Shown one piece after another: positions 44,555 to 53,846 of a stretch of 64,000 nucleotides of DNA (positions within the stretch are counted from its first letter, which is position 1; every line of letters begins with the position of its first letter). A program made the translations under genes and the position numbers. The notes below the pieces were generated by a model that was not told the DNA's origin, did no database searches, and saw only the letters and a program-made list of their open reading frames with translations. Origin of the DNA: Nostoc sp. NMS2 (lineage in GTDB: Bacteria > Cyanobacteriota > Cyanobacteriia > Cyanobacteriales > Nostocaceae); contig NZ_JABXKH010000173.1 in assembly GCF_017115105.1 (NCBI RefSeq), forward strand, positions 1-64,000, given 5' to 3'.

Positions 44555-44749
44555 CAGATATGCTTCGATTGTAGCGGTCATCAGAAGTTAATAACCTCTC
44601 CAAGCATTTTAATCAATAAGTTGGTGCGATTAAACACAACTATGTAAAGCTTTGTAAATATTCTGAGACGTGCTTGAGTTAAGCTTAATTGCTTCTTTGC
44701 ATACCTTTACATCATTTAGTTTTTTCCCGCCAACCTACTTAAGTACTGT

Positions 44750-44792
44750 AGAAGCGAAAAATTTGACACCTCCATCAAAAGATTTTTGATTG
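44750..44792. promoter_or_regulatory. 43-bp scy motif copy 3
   Basis: It begins AGAAGCGAAAAATTTGACAC and contains ATCAAAAGATTT and GATTG. It is the copy nearest scyA (243 bp before the ATG). The TTGACAC part coincides with a -35-like hexamer, so the site may overlap a promoter. Confidence 0.6.
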
Positions 44793-45035
44793 CACATCAG
44801 TTATCATCCCCTCTATTCTGTTTTCTATAAGCACAGCCTTACTTGCTGTATGCTTTACAACAATTTTTTGGTAGTGCTATCACAACCATCAATCAGCAGC
44901 AATCAACCGTTTCTACTATCGATCAAACTCGGTCATGGCTGTGATAAACAACAGAGTTGTTCGTATTAAATATTGCTAGCGCTGTGATTGTAAACTAAAA
45001 AGCCTTTGTGTAACTTTATGTAATTAAGTGAAACC

Positions 45036-46904
45036 ATGAGTCAAAACTATACTGGTTCAAACTCTCCTCTCATCACCACTGAGCCATACAAAGAATTGCC
45101 AGCAAATATATATCTAGAATCTTCTCGTCATGATGAATCAGAGAACAACGGGGGAGTTCAGCCTTTTTTAAACGACGAAACACCGCCAATTTCAGTTGCC
45201 GATGCGATCGCTCAAATGTTAGAAAATTTGGGAGTAGGCTACGCTTTTGGTGTCGCAGGTGGTGCAATGGCCAGCCTTTGGGGGGCGCTATCAAATAGCA
45301 GCATAGAAGTGTTGAACTTCCGCCATGAAGCCGGAGCAGCATTTGCAGCCACCGAAGCATACTTTGCCAATAATCGCCCCAGCGTAGTTTTTACGACAGC
45401 CGGGCCGGGGATCACCAACGCCCTTACCGGATTATTTGCGGCTCGTGGGGAAGGTGCAAAGGTAATTTTGCTATCGGCTTGTACCTCAGCACCGCAACGT
45501 GGACGTTGGGCTATTCAAGAAACCAGCACTTATACATTGCCTAGTGGGGGAATTTTTACATCAGGAGCGCTATTTAACTATGCAATCACCATCGAATCTG
45601 CGGCTCAACTCCCCCAGATTTTTCGCAAATTGGCTTTAGCGATGGCGCAACCAGGCGGATTTGTTGCCCATTTGAGTATTCCCACGGCTGTGCAGACAAG
45701 TTTAGTTGAAGATATAGCCTTACCTCAACTAGATGTTACTCAGTTTCCGATGACTGCTTCCAAAGAAGCGATCGCTAAATCGGTAGAGTTATTATCATCT
45801 GGCCCCTTTGCTATCTGGGTTGGTTTCGGTGCGCGTGATGCAGCAGCCGAAATCCTCCAACTAGCTGAAAAAACTGGAGCAGCCGTTATCTGCTCACCCC
45901 GTGGTAAAGGTATCTTCCCCGAAGATCATCCCCAATTTGTGGGTGTCACAGGTTTAGGCGGTCATACTTCCGTCTTAACTTATATGGAAGAACAACCTCC
46001 ACTACGCACACTCGTATTAGGAACCCGCCTTGGTGAACCGACTTCCTTTTGGAGTTCGGCACTAGTTCCCAAAGGAGGCTTTGTCCATGTAGATATTGAT
46101 CCCGAAGTGCCAGGTGTAGCCTATCCACACGTTGAAACTTTCGGAGTTCGGTCTGATATCAAAGCTTTTGTGGAAGAGTTATTGCAGCAATTGCCAGATG
46201 CTCCTCATTCCACAACTTTGTCACTACCTCGTCCAGAACGCAAAGCAATTGAACCTGCACTAGATGTAGACTATCCAGTGCGGCCAGAAGTATTGATGGC
46301 AGCGATTCAAAAGATCGTTGTTGAAGGTAGCGATGCGATAGTAATGGCGGAGTGCGGTAACTCCTTTACTTGGTCAACACACCTACTACAATTTGCCCAA
46401 GCCAATCGTTACCGAGTCAGCACCGGAGTTGGTGCAATGGGTCACGCCGTTACAGGAGTGTTGGGTGCAGCACTGGCGAACAATAGCAAGGCTGTAGGGA
46501 TTGTTGGCGATGGGGCAATGCTGATGAATAACGAAATCAGCACCGCCGTGAAATACAAAATTCCGGCGATTTGGATTGTCCTCAACGATGCGCGTTACAA
46601 CATGTGCCATCAAGGGATGAAAATCTTGGGATTAAAGGGCGCAGATGCAACACTTCCACCGACAAACTTCGCCATGATTGCTCGTGGCATGGGAGCAGAA
46701 GCGATCGTAGTTGTCAGAGAGTCGGATATTGAAGCGGCATTAGAACAAGCGATCGCATCAGCAGTTCCTTTTCTCATTGATGTCGTAATTGACGCTGACC
46801 GACCAGCACCTTCTGGCGCACGGAATAAGAGTTTGGCAGCACAAGGAATTAAATCAAGTCCGGCGAAAAGTGCAGCCAAGCAAGTTTCATTTCCAATGGT
46901 TTGA
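45036..46904 (+). CDS. scyA: ScyA, ThDP-dependent acetolactate-synthase-like coupling enzyme
   Basis: This 622-aa ThDP enzyme has an N-terminal Pyr domain with catalytic Glu98 (FRHEAGAAF), a central regulatory-like domain, and a C-terminal PP domain with the GDGAMLMNNE...N metal-diphosphate motif near residues 490-515. N. punctiforme ScyA joins indole-3-pyruvate and 4-hydroxyphenylpyruvate into the first beta-ketoacid adduct of scytonemin. The first 50 residues are an extra acidic, serine-rich leader. It is the first scy gene, about 355 bp before scyB, and has three copies of a putative regulator motif upstream. No FAD-binding features of true acetolactate synthases are evident to me. Confidence 0.95.
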   Translation: MSQNYTGSNSPLITTEPYKELPANIYLESSRHDESENNGGVQPFLNDETPPISVADAIAQMLENLGVGYAFGVAGGAMASLWGALSNSSIEVLNFRHEAGAAFAATEAYFANNRPSVVFTTAGPGITNALTGLFAARGEGAKVILLSACTSAPQRGRWAIQETSTYTLPSGGIFTSGALFNYAITIESAAQLPQIFRKLALAMAQPGGFVAHLSIPTAVQTSLVEDIALPQLDVTQFPMTASKEAIAKSVELLSSGPFAIWVGFGARDAAAEILQLAEKTGAAVICSPRGKGIFPEDHPQFVGVTGLGGHTSVLTYMEEQPPLRTLVLGTRLGEPTSFWSSALVPKGGFVHVDIDPEVPGVAYPHVETFGVRSDIKAFVEELLQQLPDAPHSTTLSLPRPERKAIEPALDVDYPVRPEVLMAAIQKIVVEGSDAIVMAECGNSFTWSTHLLQFAQANRYRVSTGVGAMGHAVTGVLGAALANNSKAVGIVGDGAMLMNNEISTAVKYKIPAIWIVLNDARYNMCHQGMKILGLKGADATLPPTNFAMIARGMGAEAIVVVRESDIEAALEQAIASAVPFLIDVVIDADRPAPSGARNKSLAAQGIKSSPAKSAAKQVSFPMV

Positions 46905-47262
46905 TCTCGAAGATTTTTTTAACGAACCGCCAAGCACGCCAAGGACGCAAAGTAAGAGGTTAGGTAATCTTATCGCCGGAAGAGAGTAAAACACAGAAAC
47001 ATCTCAATCTTTCAAAAATTCACGACACTAGATGCAAAACCCTTTAAAACTCTCTTACCTTTGCGCTCTTTGCGTCCTTGGCGGTTCGTTCCCTCATTCT
47101 CTTAAATTCCAGCAACTACATTCACCAAACTGGAACTTCAAATATTTACTTTCTAACTTCATCCAATCTTAATATTCGCGAGTGCTTTTGTGTCTATATC
47201 TTTACAATTTGTAATGTTCATTACTTTCTCTAACCAATCCCAAACAATATCGAGAGGTCAAA
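46905..47262. other. scyA-scyB gap with long inverted repeat
   Basis: The inverted pair 'aacgaaccgccaagcacgcc' (46920) and 'ggcggttcgtt' (about 47082-47092), each about 40 bp, can form a large hairpin in the mRNA between scyA and scyB. It is the common dispersed repeat family of this genome. No gene is seen. Confidence 0.6.
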
Positions 47263-48324
47263 ATGCTGCTATTTGAAACTGTTAGAGAAATGGGTCACGA
47301 ACAAGTTCTCTTTTGTCATGGTAAAAACCCCGAAATTAAGGCAATTATTGCCATCCATGACACAACCTTGGGCCCAGCAATGGGAGCTACAAGACTCATG
47401 CCTTATGTCAGCGAAGAAGCTGCTTTAAAAGATGCCCTTCGTCTCAGTCGCGGGATGACATATAAAGCAGCCTGTGCCAACATTCCGGCTGGTGGTGGCA
47501 AAGCAGTCATCATCGCTAACCCTGAAAATAAAACAGATGATTTGTTGAGAGCTTACGGGCGTTTTGTTAACAGCCTCAATGGACGTTTTATTACCGGGCA
47601 AGATGTCAATATTACCCCCGATGATGTCCGAACAATCAGCCAAGAAACTAAACATGTTGTTGGAGTATCAGAAAAATCTGGTGGGCCTGCTCCCATAACA
47701 TCATTGGGAGTTTTTCTGGGAATGAAAGCTGCTGTAGAGTCTCGTTGGCAGAGTCAAAGACTTGATGGCATGAAAGTTGCAGTTCAAGGCTTAGGAAATG
47801 TCGGTAAAAATCTTTGTCGGCACTTACATGAGCATGATGTCAAGCTTTTTGTTAGCGATGTAGACCCAGCAAAAGCGGAAGAAGCAAAACGGCTTTTTGG
47901 GGCAACTGTTGTAGAACCAACTGAAATTTACTCTCTTGATGTCGATATATTTGCTCCTTGCGCTTTAGGAGGAATTCTTAATAGTCATACAATTCCTTTT
48001 TTGCGAGCTTCTATTATTGCTGGTGCAGCTAATAATCAATTGGAGAATGAGCAATTACATAGTCAAATGCTCACTAAAAAAGGGATTCTTTACAGCCCAG
48101 ATTATGTAATTAATGCTGGAGGACTAATCAACGTTTACAACGAGATGATTGGTTATGACGAAGAAAAAGCTTTCAAACAAGTGCATAACATTTATGACAC
48201 GCTGTTAGCAATTTTTGATATTGCCAAAGTTCAGGGAGTTACTACCAACGATGCTGCTAAACGATTAGCCGAAGACCGCATCAACAATAGTAAGCGAAGC
48301 AAGTCTCAAGCGATCGCAGCTTAA
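47263..48324 (+). CDS. scyB: ScyB, leucine-dehydrogenase-like tryptophan dehydrogenase
   Basis: This 353-aa enzyme of the Glu/Leu/Phe/Val dehydrogenase family has the active-site segment GMTYKAACANIPAGGGKAV with Lys68 and Lys80, and an NAD-binding Rossmann fold starting VAVQGLGNVGKNLCRH near residue 170. Residues 1-130 form the catalytic domain. ScyB is known to deaminate L-tryptophan to indole-3-pyruvate, which ScyA uses. The length matches the family (about 350 aa). scyC follows after 25 nt, so the pair is cotranscribed. Confidence 0.95.
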   Translation: MLLFETVREMGHEQVLFCHGKNPEIKAIIAIHDTTLGPAMGATRLMPYVSEEAALKDALRLSRGMTYKAACANIPAGGGKAVIIANPENKTDDLLRAYGRFVNSLNGRFITGQDVNITPDDVRTISQETKHVVGVSEKSGGPAPITSLGVFLGMKAAVESRWQSQRLDGMKVAVQGLGNVGKNLCRHLHEHDVKLFVSDVDPAKAEEAKRLFGATVVEPTEIYSLDVDIFAPCALGGILNSHTIPFLRASIIAGAANNQLENEQLHSQMLTKKGILYSPDYVINAGGLINVYNEMIGYDEEKAFKQVHNIYDTLLAIFDIAKVQGVTTNDAAKRLAEDRINNSKRSKSQAIAA

Positions 48325-48349
48325 TTATTATTATCTTAAGGAGTGAGAA

Positions 48350-49318
48350 GTGGAAAAAAATACTTTTGCAACATCAGCTTACATTGCTACTTCACCAGAG
48401 AGTGCCTTTGAGTATCTTTGTAGTTTAAAGAACTTGGATGAATGGACACTTTATAGCCGGATGCAAGAGCAAATTGACGAAGATACTTGGCTCGGAACTG
48501 CATCTGGTTATCACAAAAATCTCTATTATCACGTTAAAAAACTGCAAAATCCGCTTTTTTACGGCATTGAATGGCACTGTGGATTAGAGTACCAAAAATA
48601 TTTTCAAGTTTATCCTGTTTTGCTGTTTCCCACCGACTACATCGAGCCGGGAACAGATGAAAAAGGTGTGTACTTTCACTGGTTGAGTTTTGTCGATCCT
48701 AAACGCCAGACTCAGATGATTATGCAGGGAATTCATACAGTCCACACTTCCGAATGTCGTTCCCTCAAAGGTAATTTGGAACGCAAAGCTGGTCTGACCT
48801 CAGCAGCCAAAGGAAGCCACTTTATCGATACAGACACCATTTATGTTGATGCCCCAATTGAAATCGGCATCGAATACTTAAAAGACTTAAAAAATGTAGA
48901 TGAGTGGGCACATTTGCTGCGACCAAATGGTGATATCACTTCTAAATCAGGTGAATTCAAAGATGAGTATGACCAAAAAGTCAAAGTGTCTGTGCGAGTC
49001 CACTCTTTGAGCAAATACTACTTACTTGAACAAGAAAACTTTTATCCAGACTACGAATATTATCAGCGTTCTGTAGCCTTACTTATCCCAACCGCTTATG
49101 CATTCGCTGACCCCGAAGCTTCAGGTTTCATTCTGCATCGAATCACATTTTGGAAAACAGATGGAACTGTTAGCCACGGCAAACTTCAAATAGAAGACTT
49201 TGGCGCTGAGAGCATGAACATCAAACGTTTACTCGAAGCCAAAGCAGGCAACCTCAAATCATTTGACCGAGGAATGAGCTACCTCCCAAAAATTCCAGAA
49301 TCCCTAGTTACTAACTAA
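48350..49318 (+). CDS. scyC: ScyC, scytonemin cyclase with duplicated domain
   Basis: This 322-aa protein starts at GTG with a clear AAGGAG ribosome site. ScyC turns the ScyA adduct into the tricyclic ketone by cyclisation and decarboxylation. The protein has two similar halves: SAYIATSPESAFEYLCSLKN (residues about 6-25) matches TIYVDAPIEIGIEYLKDLKN (about 164-183), and each continues with .DEW. This is a tandem SRPBCC/START-like fold, a hydrophobic-cavity fold suited to an aromatic intermediate. The two halves have diverged, so they may bind different parts of the substrate. It has no signal peptide and acts in the cytoplasm with ScyA and ScyB. Confidence 0.94.
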   Translation: MEKNTFATSAYIATSPESAFEYLCSLKNLDEWTLYSRMQEQIDEDTWLGTASGYHKNLYYHVKKLQNPLFYGIEWHCGLEYQKYFQVYPVLLFPTDYIEPGTDEKGVYFHWLSFVDPKRQTQMIMQGIHTVHTSECRSLKGNLERKAGLTSAAKGSHFIDTDTIYVDAPIEIGIEYLKDLKNVDEWAHLLRPNGDITSKSGEFKDEYDQKVKVSVRVHSLSKYYLLEQENFYPDYEYYQRSVALLIPTAYAFADPEASGFILHRITFWKTDGTVSHGKLQIEDFGAESMNIKRLLEAKAGNLKSFDRGMSYLPKIPESLVTN

Positions 49319-49392
49319 AACCTCAGCGTTCCTCTGCGCTTCCCTCAGCGTTCCTTTGCGTTTAAAATTCCTACCTCAATTCCCTGCAACAC

Positions 49393-50715
49393 ATGAAACT
49401 CAAACAACTTACTATTACCATCCTAACTTTTTGTGTTGCCGCCTTTTCTGGAATGAAAGCTGCCTCAGCCGCATCCTTTTCAGTAATTGCCGACGGTCTA
49501 GATAATGCCGGCGGACTGAGCTTTAGCCCTGATGGTAATCTCTATGTTACAGAGGCGGGAATAGGGGGAAGTGGGGCTTGTGTTCCACCAGCAAGCGGTC
49601 AAGGAGATTCCTTATGCTATGGAACAAGTGGAGCAGTTACCAAAATTGAGAATGGTAAGACCGAACGCATACTTACAGGACTTCCTTCCTTAGCATTACC
49701 AGATGGGACTGGAGCGGCTGGCCCTCGTGACATCAAATTTGATACTAAAGGTAAACCTTATGTTTTGATTGGATATGCGGCTAATCCGACTTTTCGCGAT
49801 CGCAATTTAGGTGACACTGACCTCGGTAAAATCATCGCTCCCGATTTTAAAACCAACTCCTGGACAAGTGTTGCCGATTTAGCTAACTATGAACTCGCTA
49901 ACAATCCCGATGGTGCTGATGTCGGTAGCAATCCTTTGGGTTTCGTAATCGATGGCAATAAGTTAGTTGCAGTTGATGCAGGTGCAAACGACTTACTCAG
50001 TGTTAATACTGTTAGTAAAAATTTGCAAGCTATCACCACATTCCCTGAAGACGTATTAGCTAATCCCGTCTTTCCACCCTCCGGTACTCCATCCAATGAA
50101 CCGGCGCAGGTGCCATCTCAAGGTGAAGAAGTGCGATCGCAATTTGCAACCCAAGCAGTACCTTCAAGTGTAGCAAAAGGCCCTGATGGTGCTTATTATG
50201 TCAGCCAGTTTACTGGTTTTCCCTTCCCTGAAGATGGGGCAAAAATCTATCGAGTCGGTGCTGATGGCAAGCCAACAGTATATGCAGATGGTTTTACCCA
50301 ACTTACAGACTTGGAATTTGATCCTGAAGGCAACTTATATGCTTTGCAGTACGCCAATCAGTCAGCCTGGAAGGGGAATTTTGATGGTTCTGTCATCAAA
50401 ATAGCTGCTGATGGCACTCGCACAACTCTGCTGAGTGGCAATGGATTAGAGTCGCCTAGCGCCTTGACGATTGGTGCTGATGGTGCAGTATACGTCACCA
50501 ACCGAGGCGATCGCCCTGGATTTGGACAAGTTCTCAGAATTGAGAATCCCAAATCTATCCCTGAACCTAGTTCTACTTTAGGCGTATTAGCGATCGCAGT
50601 TTTGGGCGTTGGTTGGTTGCACAAGAAGAGAGCTACCCAAATCTCTTATAAATCTCAACTAAAGAGTTTCAAATCAATTGCGCGTTCCTCAAAGACTGCG
50701 ATTCGTTCTCTTTAA
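49393..50715 (+). CDS. scyD: ScyD, exported ScyD/ScyE-family protein with PEP-CTERM
   Basis: This 440-aa protein has a signal peptide (residues 1-27, ending AASA) and repeated strands such as DGLDNAGGLSFSPDGNLYV and GADGAVYVTNRGDRPGFG that indicate a beta-propeller. The C-terminus has a PEP-CTERM tail: IPEPSSTLGVLAIAVLGVG followed by a basic cluster (HKKR). A further 28 basic residues after the anchor are unusual, because PEP-CTERM tails normally end there. Genetic work in N. punctiforme shows scyD is not essential for scytonemin but that deletion changes amounts; I cannot verify that here. It is 75 nt behind scyC and pairs with its paralog ScyE. Confidence 0.93.
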   Translation: MKLKQLTITILTFCVAAFSGMKAASAASFSVIADGLDNAGGLSFSPDGNLYVTEAGIGGSGACVPPASGQGDSLCYGTSGAVTKIENGKTERILTGLPSLALPDGTGAAGPRDIKFDTKGKPYVLIGYAANPTFRDRNLGDTDLGKIIAPDFKTNSWTSVADLANYELANNPDGADVGSNPLGFVIDGNKLVAVDAGANDLLSVNTVSKNLQAITTFPEDVLANPVFPPSGTPSNEPAQVPSQGEEVRSQFATQAVPSSVAKGPDGAYYVSQFTGFPFPEDGAKIYRVGADGKPTVYADGFTQLTDLEFDPEGNLYALQYANQSAWKGNFDGSVIKIAADGTRTTLLSGNGLESPSALTIGADGAVYVTNRGDRPGFGQVLRIENPKSIPEPSSTLGVLAIAVLGVGWLHKKRATQISYKSQLKSFKSIARSSKTAIRSL

Positions 50716-50760
50716 AACCGTAAAAGTTCCCACTTAATTTAACTCTCAATCTCTAAAGGT

Positions 50761-52137
50761 ATGAAATTCAAGTCATTTGCTCTTACATCTCTTACATTTT
50801 GTTTTGCTGCTATTTGTGGAACACCATCTGCACAAGCTGTAACGCTAACGACAGTTGTTGATGGAATCAGTAATGCACGGGGTGTTAGCTTTGGCCCTGA
50901 CGGCAGTCTTTACGTAGCAGAGCCAGGTATCGGCGGTAACGGAAATTGTCAACCATCTCCGAGTACGTTGTTTCAGCCTATCTGTGCTGGTAATAGCGGT
51001 TCACTGGTCAAAGTTGCACCAGACGGCACAAAACAGCGTCTACTTAATAACTTTCAGTCTTTAGCAGAGCAACCCACTGGCAACCAAGGTGCTGGCATTC
51101 AAGACATACAATTCGACTCTAAAGGGAATGCTTATCTGCTGACTGGTTTTGCTGGTTATCCAGGAAACCGCGATCTAGCAACACTTAACCTTGGTTCGCA
51201 ATTCCCTATCCCACCACTGCAACTTGCGACTTTTCCGCCATCAACACCCGATAAAGTTTTGAATACACCGCTTCTAGCACAACTGTCCAAAGTTGACTTG
51301 AACACGGGAGCTCTCACCAGTATTTTTGACTTTGCCAAGTATGAAATCACTAAAAATCCAGATAAAGGGGATGTAGTTACCAATCCCTATGACCTGACTG
51401 TTAATGGTGATAGTGCTTATGTGGTTGACGGGGGCGGGAACACTGCTTACCAAATTAAACTTGACGGAAGTGAGTCACAAGCGATCGCAATTCCGAAAAA
51501 CATCATTAGTAAGTCAGATTTGCCACCAGACTTACAATTACCTCCTGGGCTATTAGAGGAGCTTCCAGGAGGAAAAATAGCAATTCAAGCAGTACCCACA
51601 GGTGGCGCAATTGGCCCGGATGGAGCTTTATACGTTGGTGAATATACGGGTTTTCCTTATCCAGAAGGTAAATCGCGGATCTTCCGCATTGGCGAAGATC
51701 AAAAACCAGAAGTTTTTCTAGATGGGTTTACGCACATCACCGACCTAACCTTTGATGAGAAAGGCGATTTGCTGGTTTTACAGTTCAGCGACACCTCCCA
51801 GTTAGGGGGTGACATCACAAATCTACCTGGTTCTCTCATCCAAGTTGCTCCTGACGGCACTCGCACAACACTCGTTGCAGCAGGTCAAGGGCTAGATTCG
51901 GCTGATGGAATTGATATTGGCCCTGATGGCAAGATTTATATTACCAATCGTGGTGTCGGCCCAAGACTAGGAGAGGTTGTTCGGGTGGATGGTATCGTTG
52001 TCGAAAAAGTCCCCGAACCTGGTTCAGTAGTCGGCTTATTAGCACTTGCTAGTGTAGGCGCAACTGCTGCTCACGCCAAGCGCAAACGCCAAGAAAAGTT
52101 GGGTGAAGAGTTGCTAACCAAAGCAGAGACTGTCTAA
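50761..52137 (+). CDS. scyE: ScyE, exported ScyD/ScyE-family protein with PEP-CTERM
   Basis: This 458-aa paralog of ScyD has a signal peptide (residues 1-26, ending PSAQA). Propeller-type repeats with the same landmarks follow: ARGVSFGPDGSLYVAEPGI, GPDGALYVGEYTGFPYPEG and IGPDGKIYITNRG. It ends with a PEP-CTERM tail (PEPGSVVGLLALASVG then KRKR). It is 45 nt downstream of scyD, so the two are cotranscribed. ScyE is reported to be needed for scytonemin production. The periplasmic or envelope location fits a late step in dimerisation or export. Terminator-like hairpins follow the gene (52143-52164 and 52176-52224). Confidence 0.93.
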   Translation: MKFKSFALTSLTFCFAAICGTPSAQAVTLTTVVDGISNARGVSFGPDGSLYVAEPGIGGNGNCQPSPSTLFQPICAGNSGSLVKVAPDGTKQRLLNNFQSLAEQPTGNQGAGIQDIQFDSKGNAYLLTGFAGYPGNRDLATLNLGSQFPIPPLQLATFPPSTPDKVLNTPLLAQLSKVDLNTGALTSIFDFAKYEITKNPDKGDVVTNPYDLTVNGDSAYVVDGGGNTAYQIKLDGSESQAIAIPKNIISKSDLPPDLQLPPGLLEELPGGKIAIQAVPTGGAIGPDGALYVGEYTGFPYPEGKSRIFRIGEDQKPEVFLDGFTHITDLTFDEKGDLLVLQFSDTSQLGGDITNLPGSLIQVAPDGTRTTLVAAGQGLDSADGIDIGPDGKIYITNRGVGPRLGEVVRVDGIVVEKVPEPGSVVGLLALASVGATAAHAKRKRQEKLGEELLTKAETV

Positions 52138-52142
52138 TTCCT

Positions 52143-52164
52143 CTTTACCTGGTGTCAGGTAAAG
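52143..52164. terminator. Hairpin after scyE
   Basis: The perfect 9-bp arms CTTTACCTG and CAGGTAAAG enclose GTGT. They sit 5 bp after scyE and may attenuate transcription into scyF. Confidence 0.5.
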
Positions 52165-52175
52165 CTTACAGAATA

Positions 52176-52224
52176 GGCTGCTGCCTCACACAGAAAGTTG
52201 CATTTCCAACAAGAGGCAGCAGCC
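52176..52224. terminator. Second, longer hairpin after scyE
   Basis: The perfect 12-bp arms GGCTGCTGCCTC and GAGGCAGCAGCC have a 25-bp loop. Together with 52143-52164 they form a two-hairpin transcription-end candidate before scyF. Confidence 0.45.
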
Positions 52225-52308
52225 CAAATTTCAAGGTTCCCAAACTAGGACGGGGAACGAAATTAGTCTAGGAACGAGTATACCTCATACAACCAGGACT
52301 TAAAACTC

Positions 52309-53505
52309 ATGGGATTAGTCAAAAATTTATCAATCGGCATTCTTGGTACTGGATTTATAGTGTTGGCAGCAGCAGCCCAAGCCAAGGCTGTAACATTAAC
52401 TTACGACAGAAGTATTGGTAGTCCTGGCTTCGGCCCTGGAGAACTCTTTGTTCCCCAAGGCATAACGGTAGATGACTCCGGGAATACCTACATAGCTAAC
52501 GGACGCGGTGTTAACCCGGATGGTACTCCTAACTACAACCTCGGTGACAAAATTGAAAAATTTAGTCCAAGCGGTCAGTATATTGGAGCAATTGGCTCCG
52601 GCGGCACAGGACCCGGACAGTTTGACGAGCCAACAACTGTAGACTTTAATCCCGTAACAGGGGATTTGTATGCAGGTGATGTTTACAACAACCGCATCAA
52701 TCAATTCGATTCTGAGGGTAACTTTATTAGATCCTTTGCAAATGGAGAATTTACCCCTGTCATACCAGGTAGGATTTTCTTTGGACCATCTGGTGTGACA
52801 TTTGACAAAACTGGCAACGTTTACGTAGGTGATTTTAACGGCGAAAGGATTCTTAAATTCACATCAGACGGACAGCAAATTGGTGTCATTGGTGGCACTG
52901 TGGGCACTGCACCTGGGCAGTTCCAAGGTGTAGCAGGTGTAAGAATTTCCCCAGTTAGTGGAAATATCTTTGTAGCTGACCAGTATAACAACCGCGTTCA
53001 AGTACTCGATCCAAATGGTAATTCTCTATTGGCATTTGGTTCAGCAGGTAGCGGACCTGGACAGCTTCTTCAGCCAATTGGCATCGAAGTGGACGACCAA
53101 GAGAATGTTTATGTAGCTGATTCTATCAACAGCCGCGTTCAGGTATTTGATAAAAACGGTAACTTCTTGACTTCCTACGGTCAACCAGCCTTAGATGCAT
53201 CAGGCAAGCCAGTTCCGCCTCCAGCATTAACTGACGGTCCCTTTGGCAATCCCCTTGACCTGACTCCAGGCAGATTTAACTGGACGGGTGGCACAAGCTA
53301 CAAAGATGGCAAGCTTTATGTGGGCGATTTCTTCCAAGGTCGCGTCCAAGTGCTAAACGTAGAAGGCAGAAGGCAAGTACCGGAACCTAGTTCAGCATTG
53401 GGTTTAGTATTGCTTGGACTTGGGGCTGCTACCGTCACATTGCAAAAACGCGGGCAACAAAAGCCAGTCTTCAATTTAGAGAAAGAACTGCAAAAACAGT
53501 GCTAG
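52309..53505 (+). CDS. scyF: ScyF, NHL-repeat protein with PEP-CTERM
   Basis: This 398-aa protein has a signal peptide (residues 1-27, ending AQAKA). At least five NHL-type repeats follow, with phrases FVPQGITVDDSGNTYIANG, PTTVDFNPVTGDLYAGDVYN, VAGVRISPVSGNIFVADQYN and IGIEVDDQENVYVADSINS, making a beta-propeller. The PEP-CTERM tail is VPEPSSALGLVLLGLGAAT. It is an exported propeller protein that probably binds another envelope component or pigment precursor. A strong perfect hairpin follows (53544-53574), which separates the scy core from the glycosyltransferase and aromatic-pathway genes. ScyF function is not established. Confidence 0.93.
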   Translation: MGLVKNLSIGILGTGFIVLAAAAQAKAVTLTYDRSIGSPGFGPGELFVPQGITVDDSGNTYIANGRGVNPDGTPNYNLGDKIEKFSPSGQYIGAIGSGGTGPGQFDEPTTVDFNPVTGDLYAGDVYNNRINQFDSEGNFIRSFANGEFTPVIPGRIFFGPSGVTFDKTGNVYVGDFNGERILKFTSDGQQIGVIGGTVGTAPGQFQGVAGVRISPVSGNIFVADQYNNRVQVLDPNGNSLLAFGSAGSGPGQLLQPIGIEVDDQENVYVADSINSRVQVFDKNGNFLTSYGQPALDASGKPVPPPALTDGPFGNPLDLTPGRFNWTGGTSYKDGKLYVGDFFQGRVQVLNVEGRRQVPEPSSALGLVLLGLGAATVTLQKRGQQKPVFNLEKELQKQC

Positions 53506-53846
53506 TAGTTCATGTCATTAATTGCGATCGATCAGGGTGATCAGATCCCCGACTTCTTGAAGAAGTCGGGGATCTCACAGCCCCGTAGAATTAATGGGAC
53601 AGACTACTAATAGTCTGTCAAGCAAAGTTTGAAGGGTAAAGGAACGAACCACGAAGACGCGAAGTACACGTTCGCGTAGCGTCTCGCAGAGAAGGAAGAA
53701 GGAAAGAAGAGAAATTGAAGAATTTATCTACTCATCAAAGTTGAATTGACAGACTTGATAGGTAAGCAAGTTCGTAGTAAGGACTTTAGTCCTTATTTTC
53801 TAAGCACTAAAGTGCTTACTACAAATCTTCAGGACATTAACGGTTA
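53506..53846. other. Gap with strong hairpins after scyF
   Basis: It contains the hairpin 53544-53574, then repeats including an inverted 'gtagtaaggactttagtcc'-type element at 53770-53826 similar to 43953-44000. A promoter for the downstream genes may lie here. No gene is seen. Confidence 0.5.
53544..53574. terminator. Strong hairpin after scyF
   Basis: The 14-bp perfect arms GATCCCCGACTTCTT and AAGAAGTCGGGGATC meet with almost no loop. Same family as the hairpin at 34915-34937. No T-run follows, so it may block exonucleases more than terminate transcription. Confidence 0.6.

Larger units (their letters stand above)
42710..45035. other. 2.3-kb gene-free regulatory region upstream of scyA
   Basis: No convincing long gene is found. 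It holds an 85-bp-spaced direct repeat (43531-43671), a GC-rich nested repeat cluster (43730-43900), a hairpin repeat (43953-44000), inverted AAGTAGGTT ends at 43684 and 44742, a 20-codon ORF (44237-44299), and three copies of the 43-bp motif (44387-44792). It probably contains the promoters of the divergent kinase and scyA genes. Confidence 0.65.

Noticed and set aside
43684-44742. A 1.06-kb composite element bounded by AAGTAGGTT ends
   Set aside because: The ends are short and no flanking duplication is visible. The interior holds the scy motifs, so mobility of the whole block is not supported, though single ends belong to a repeat family.
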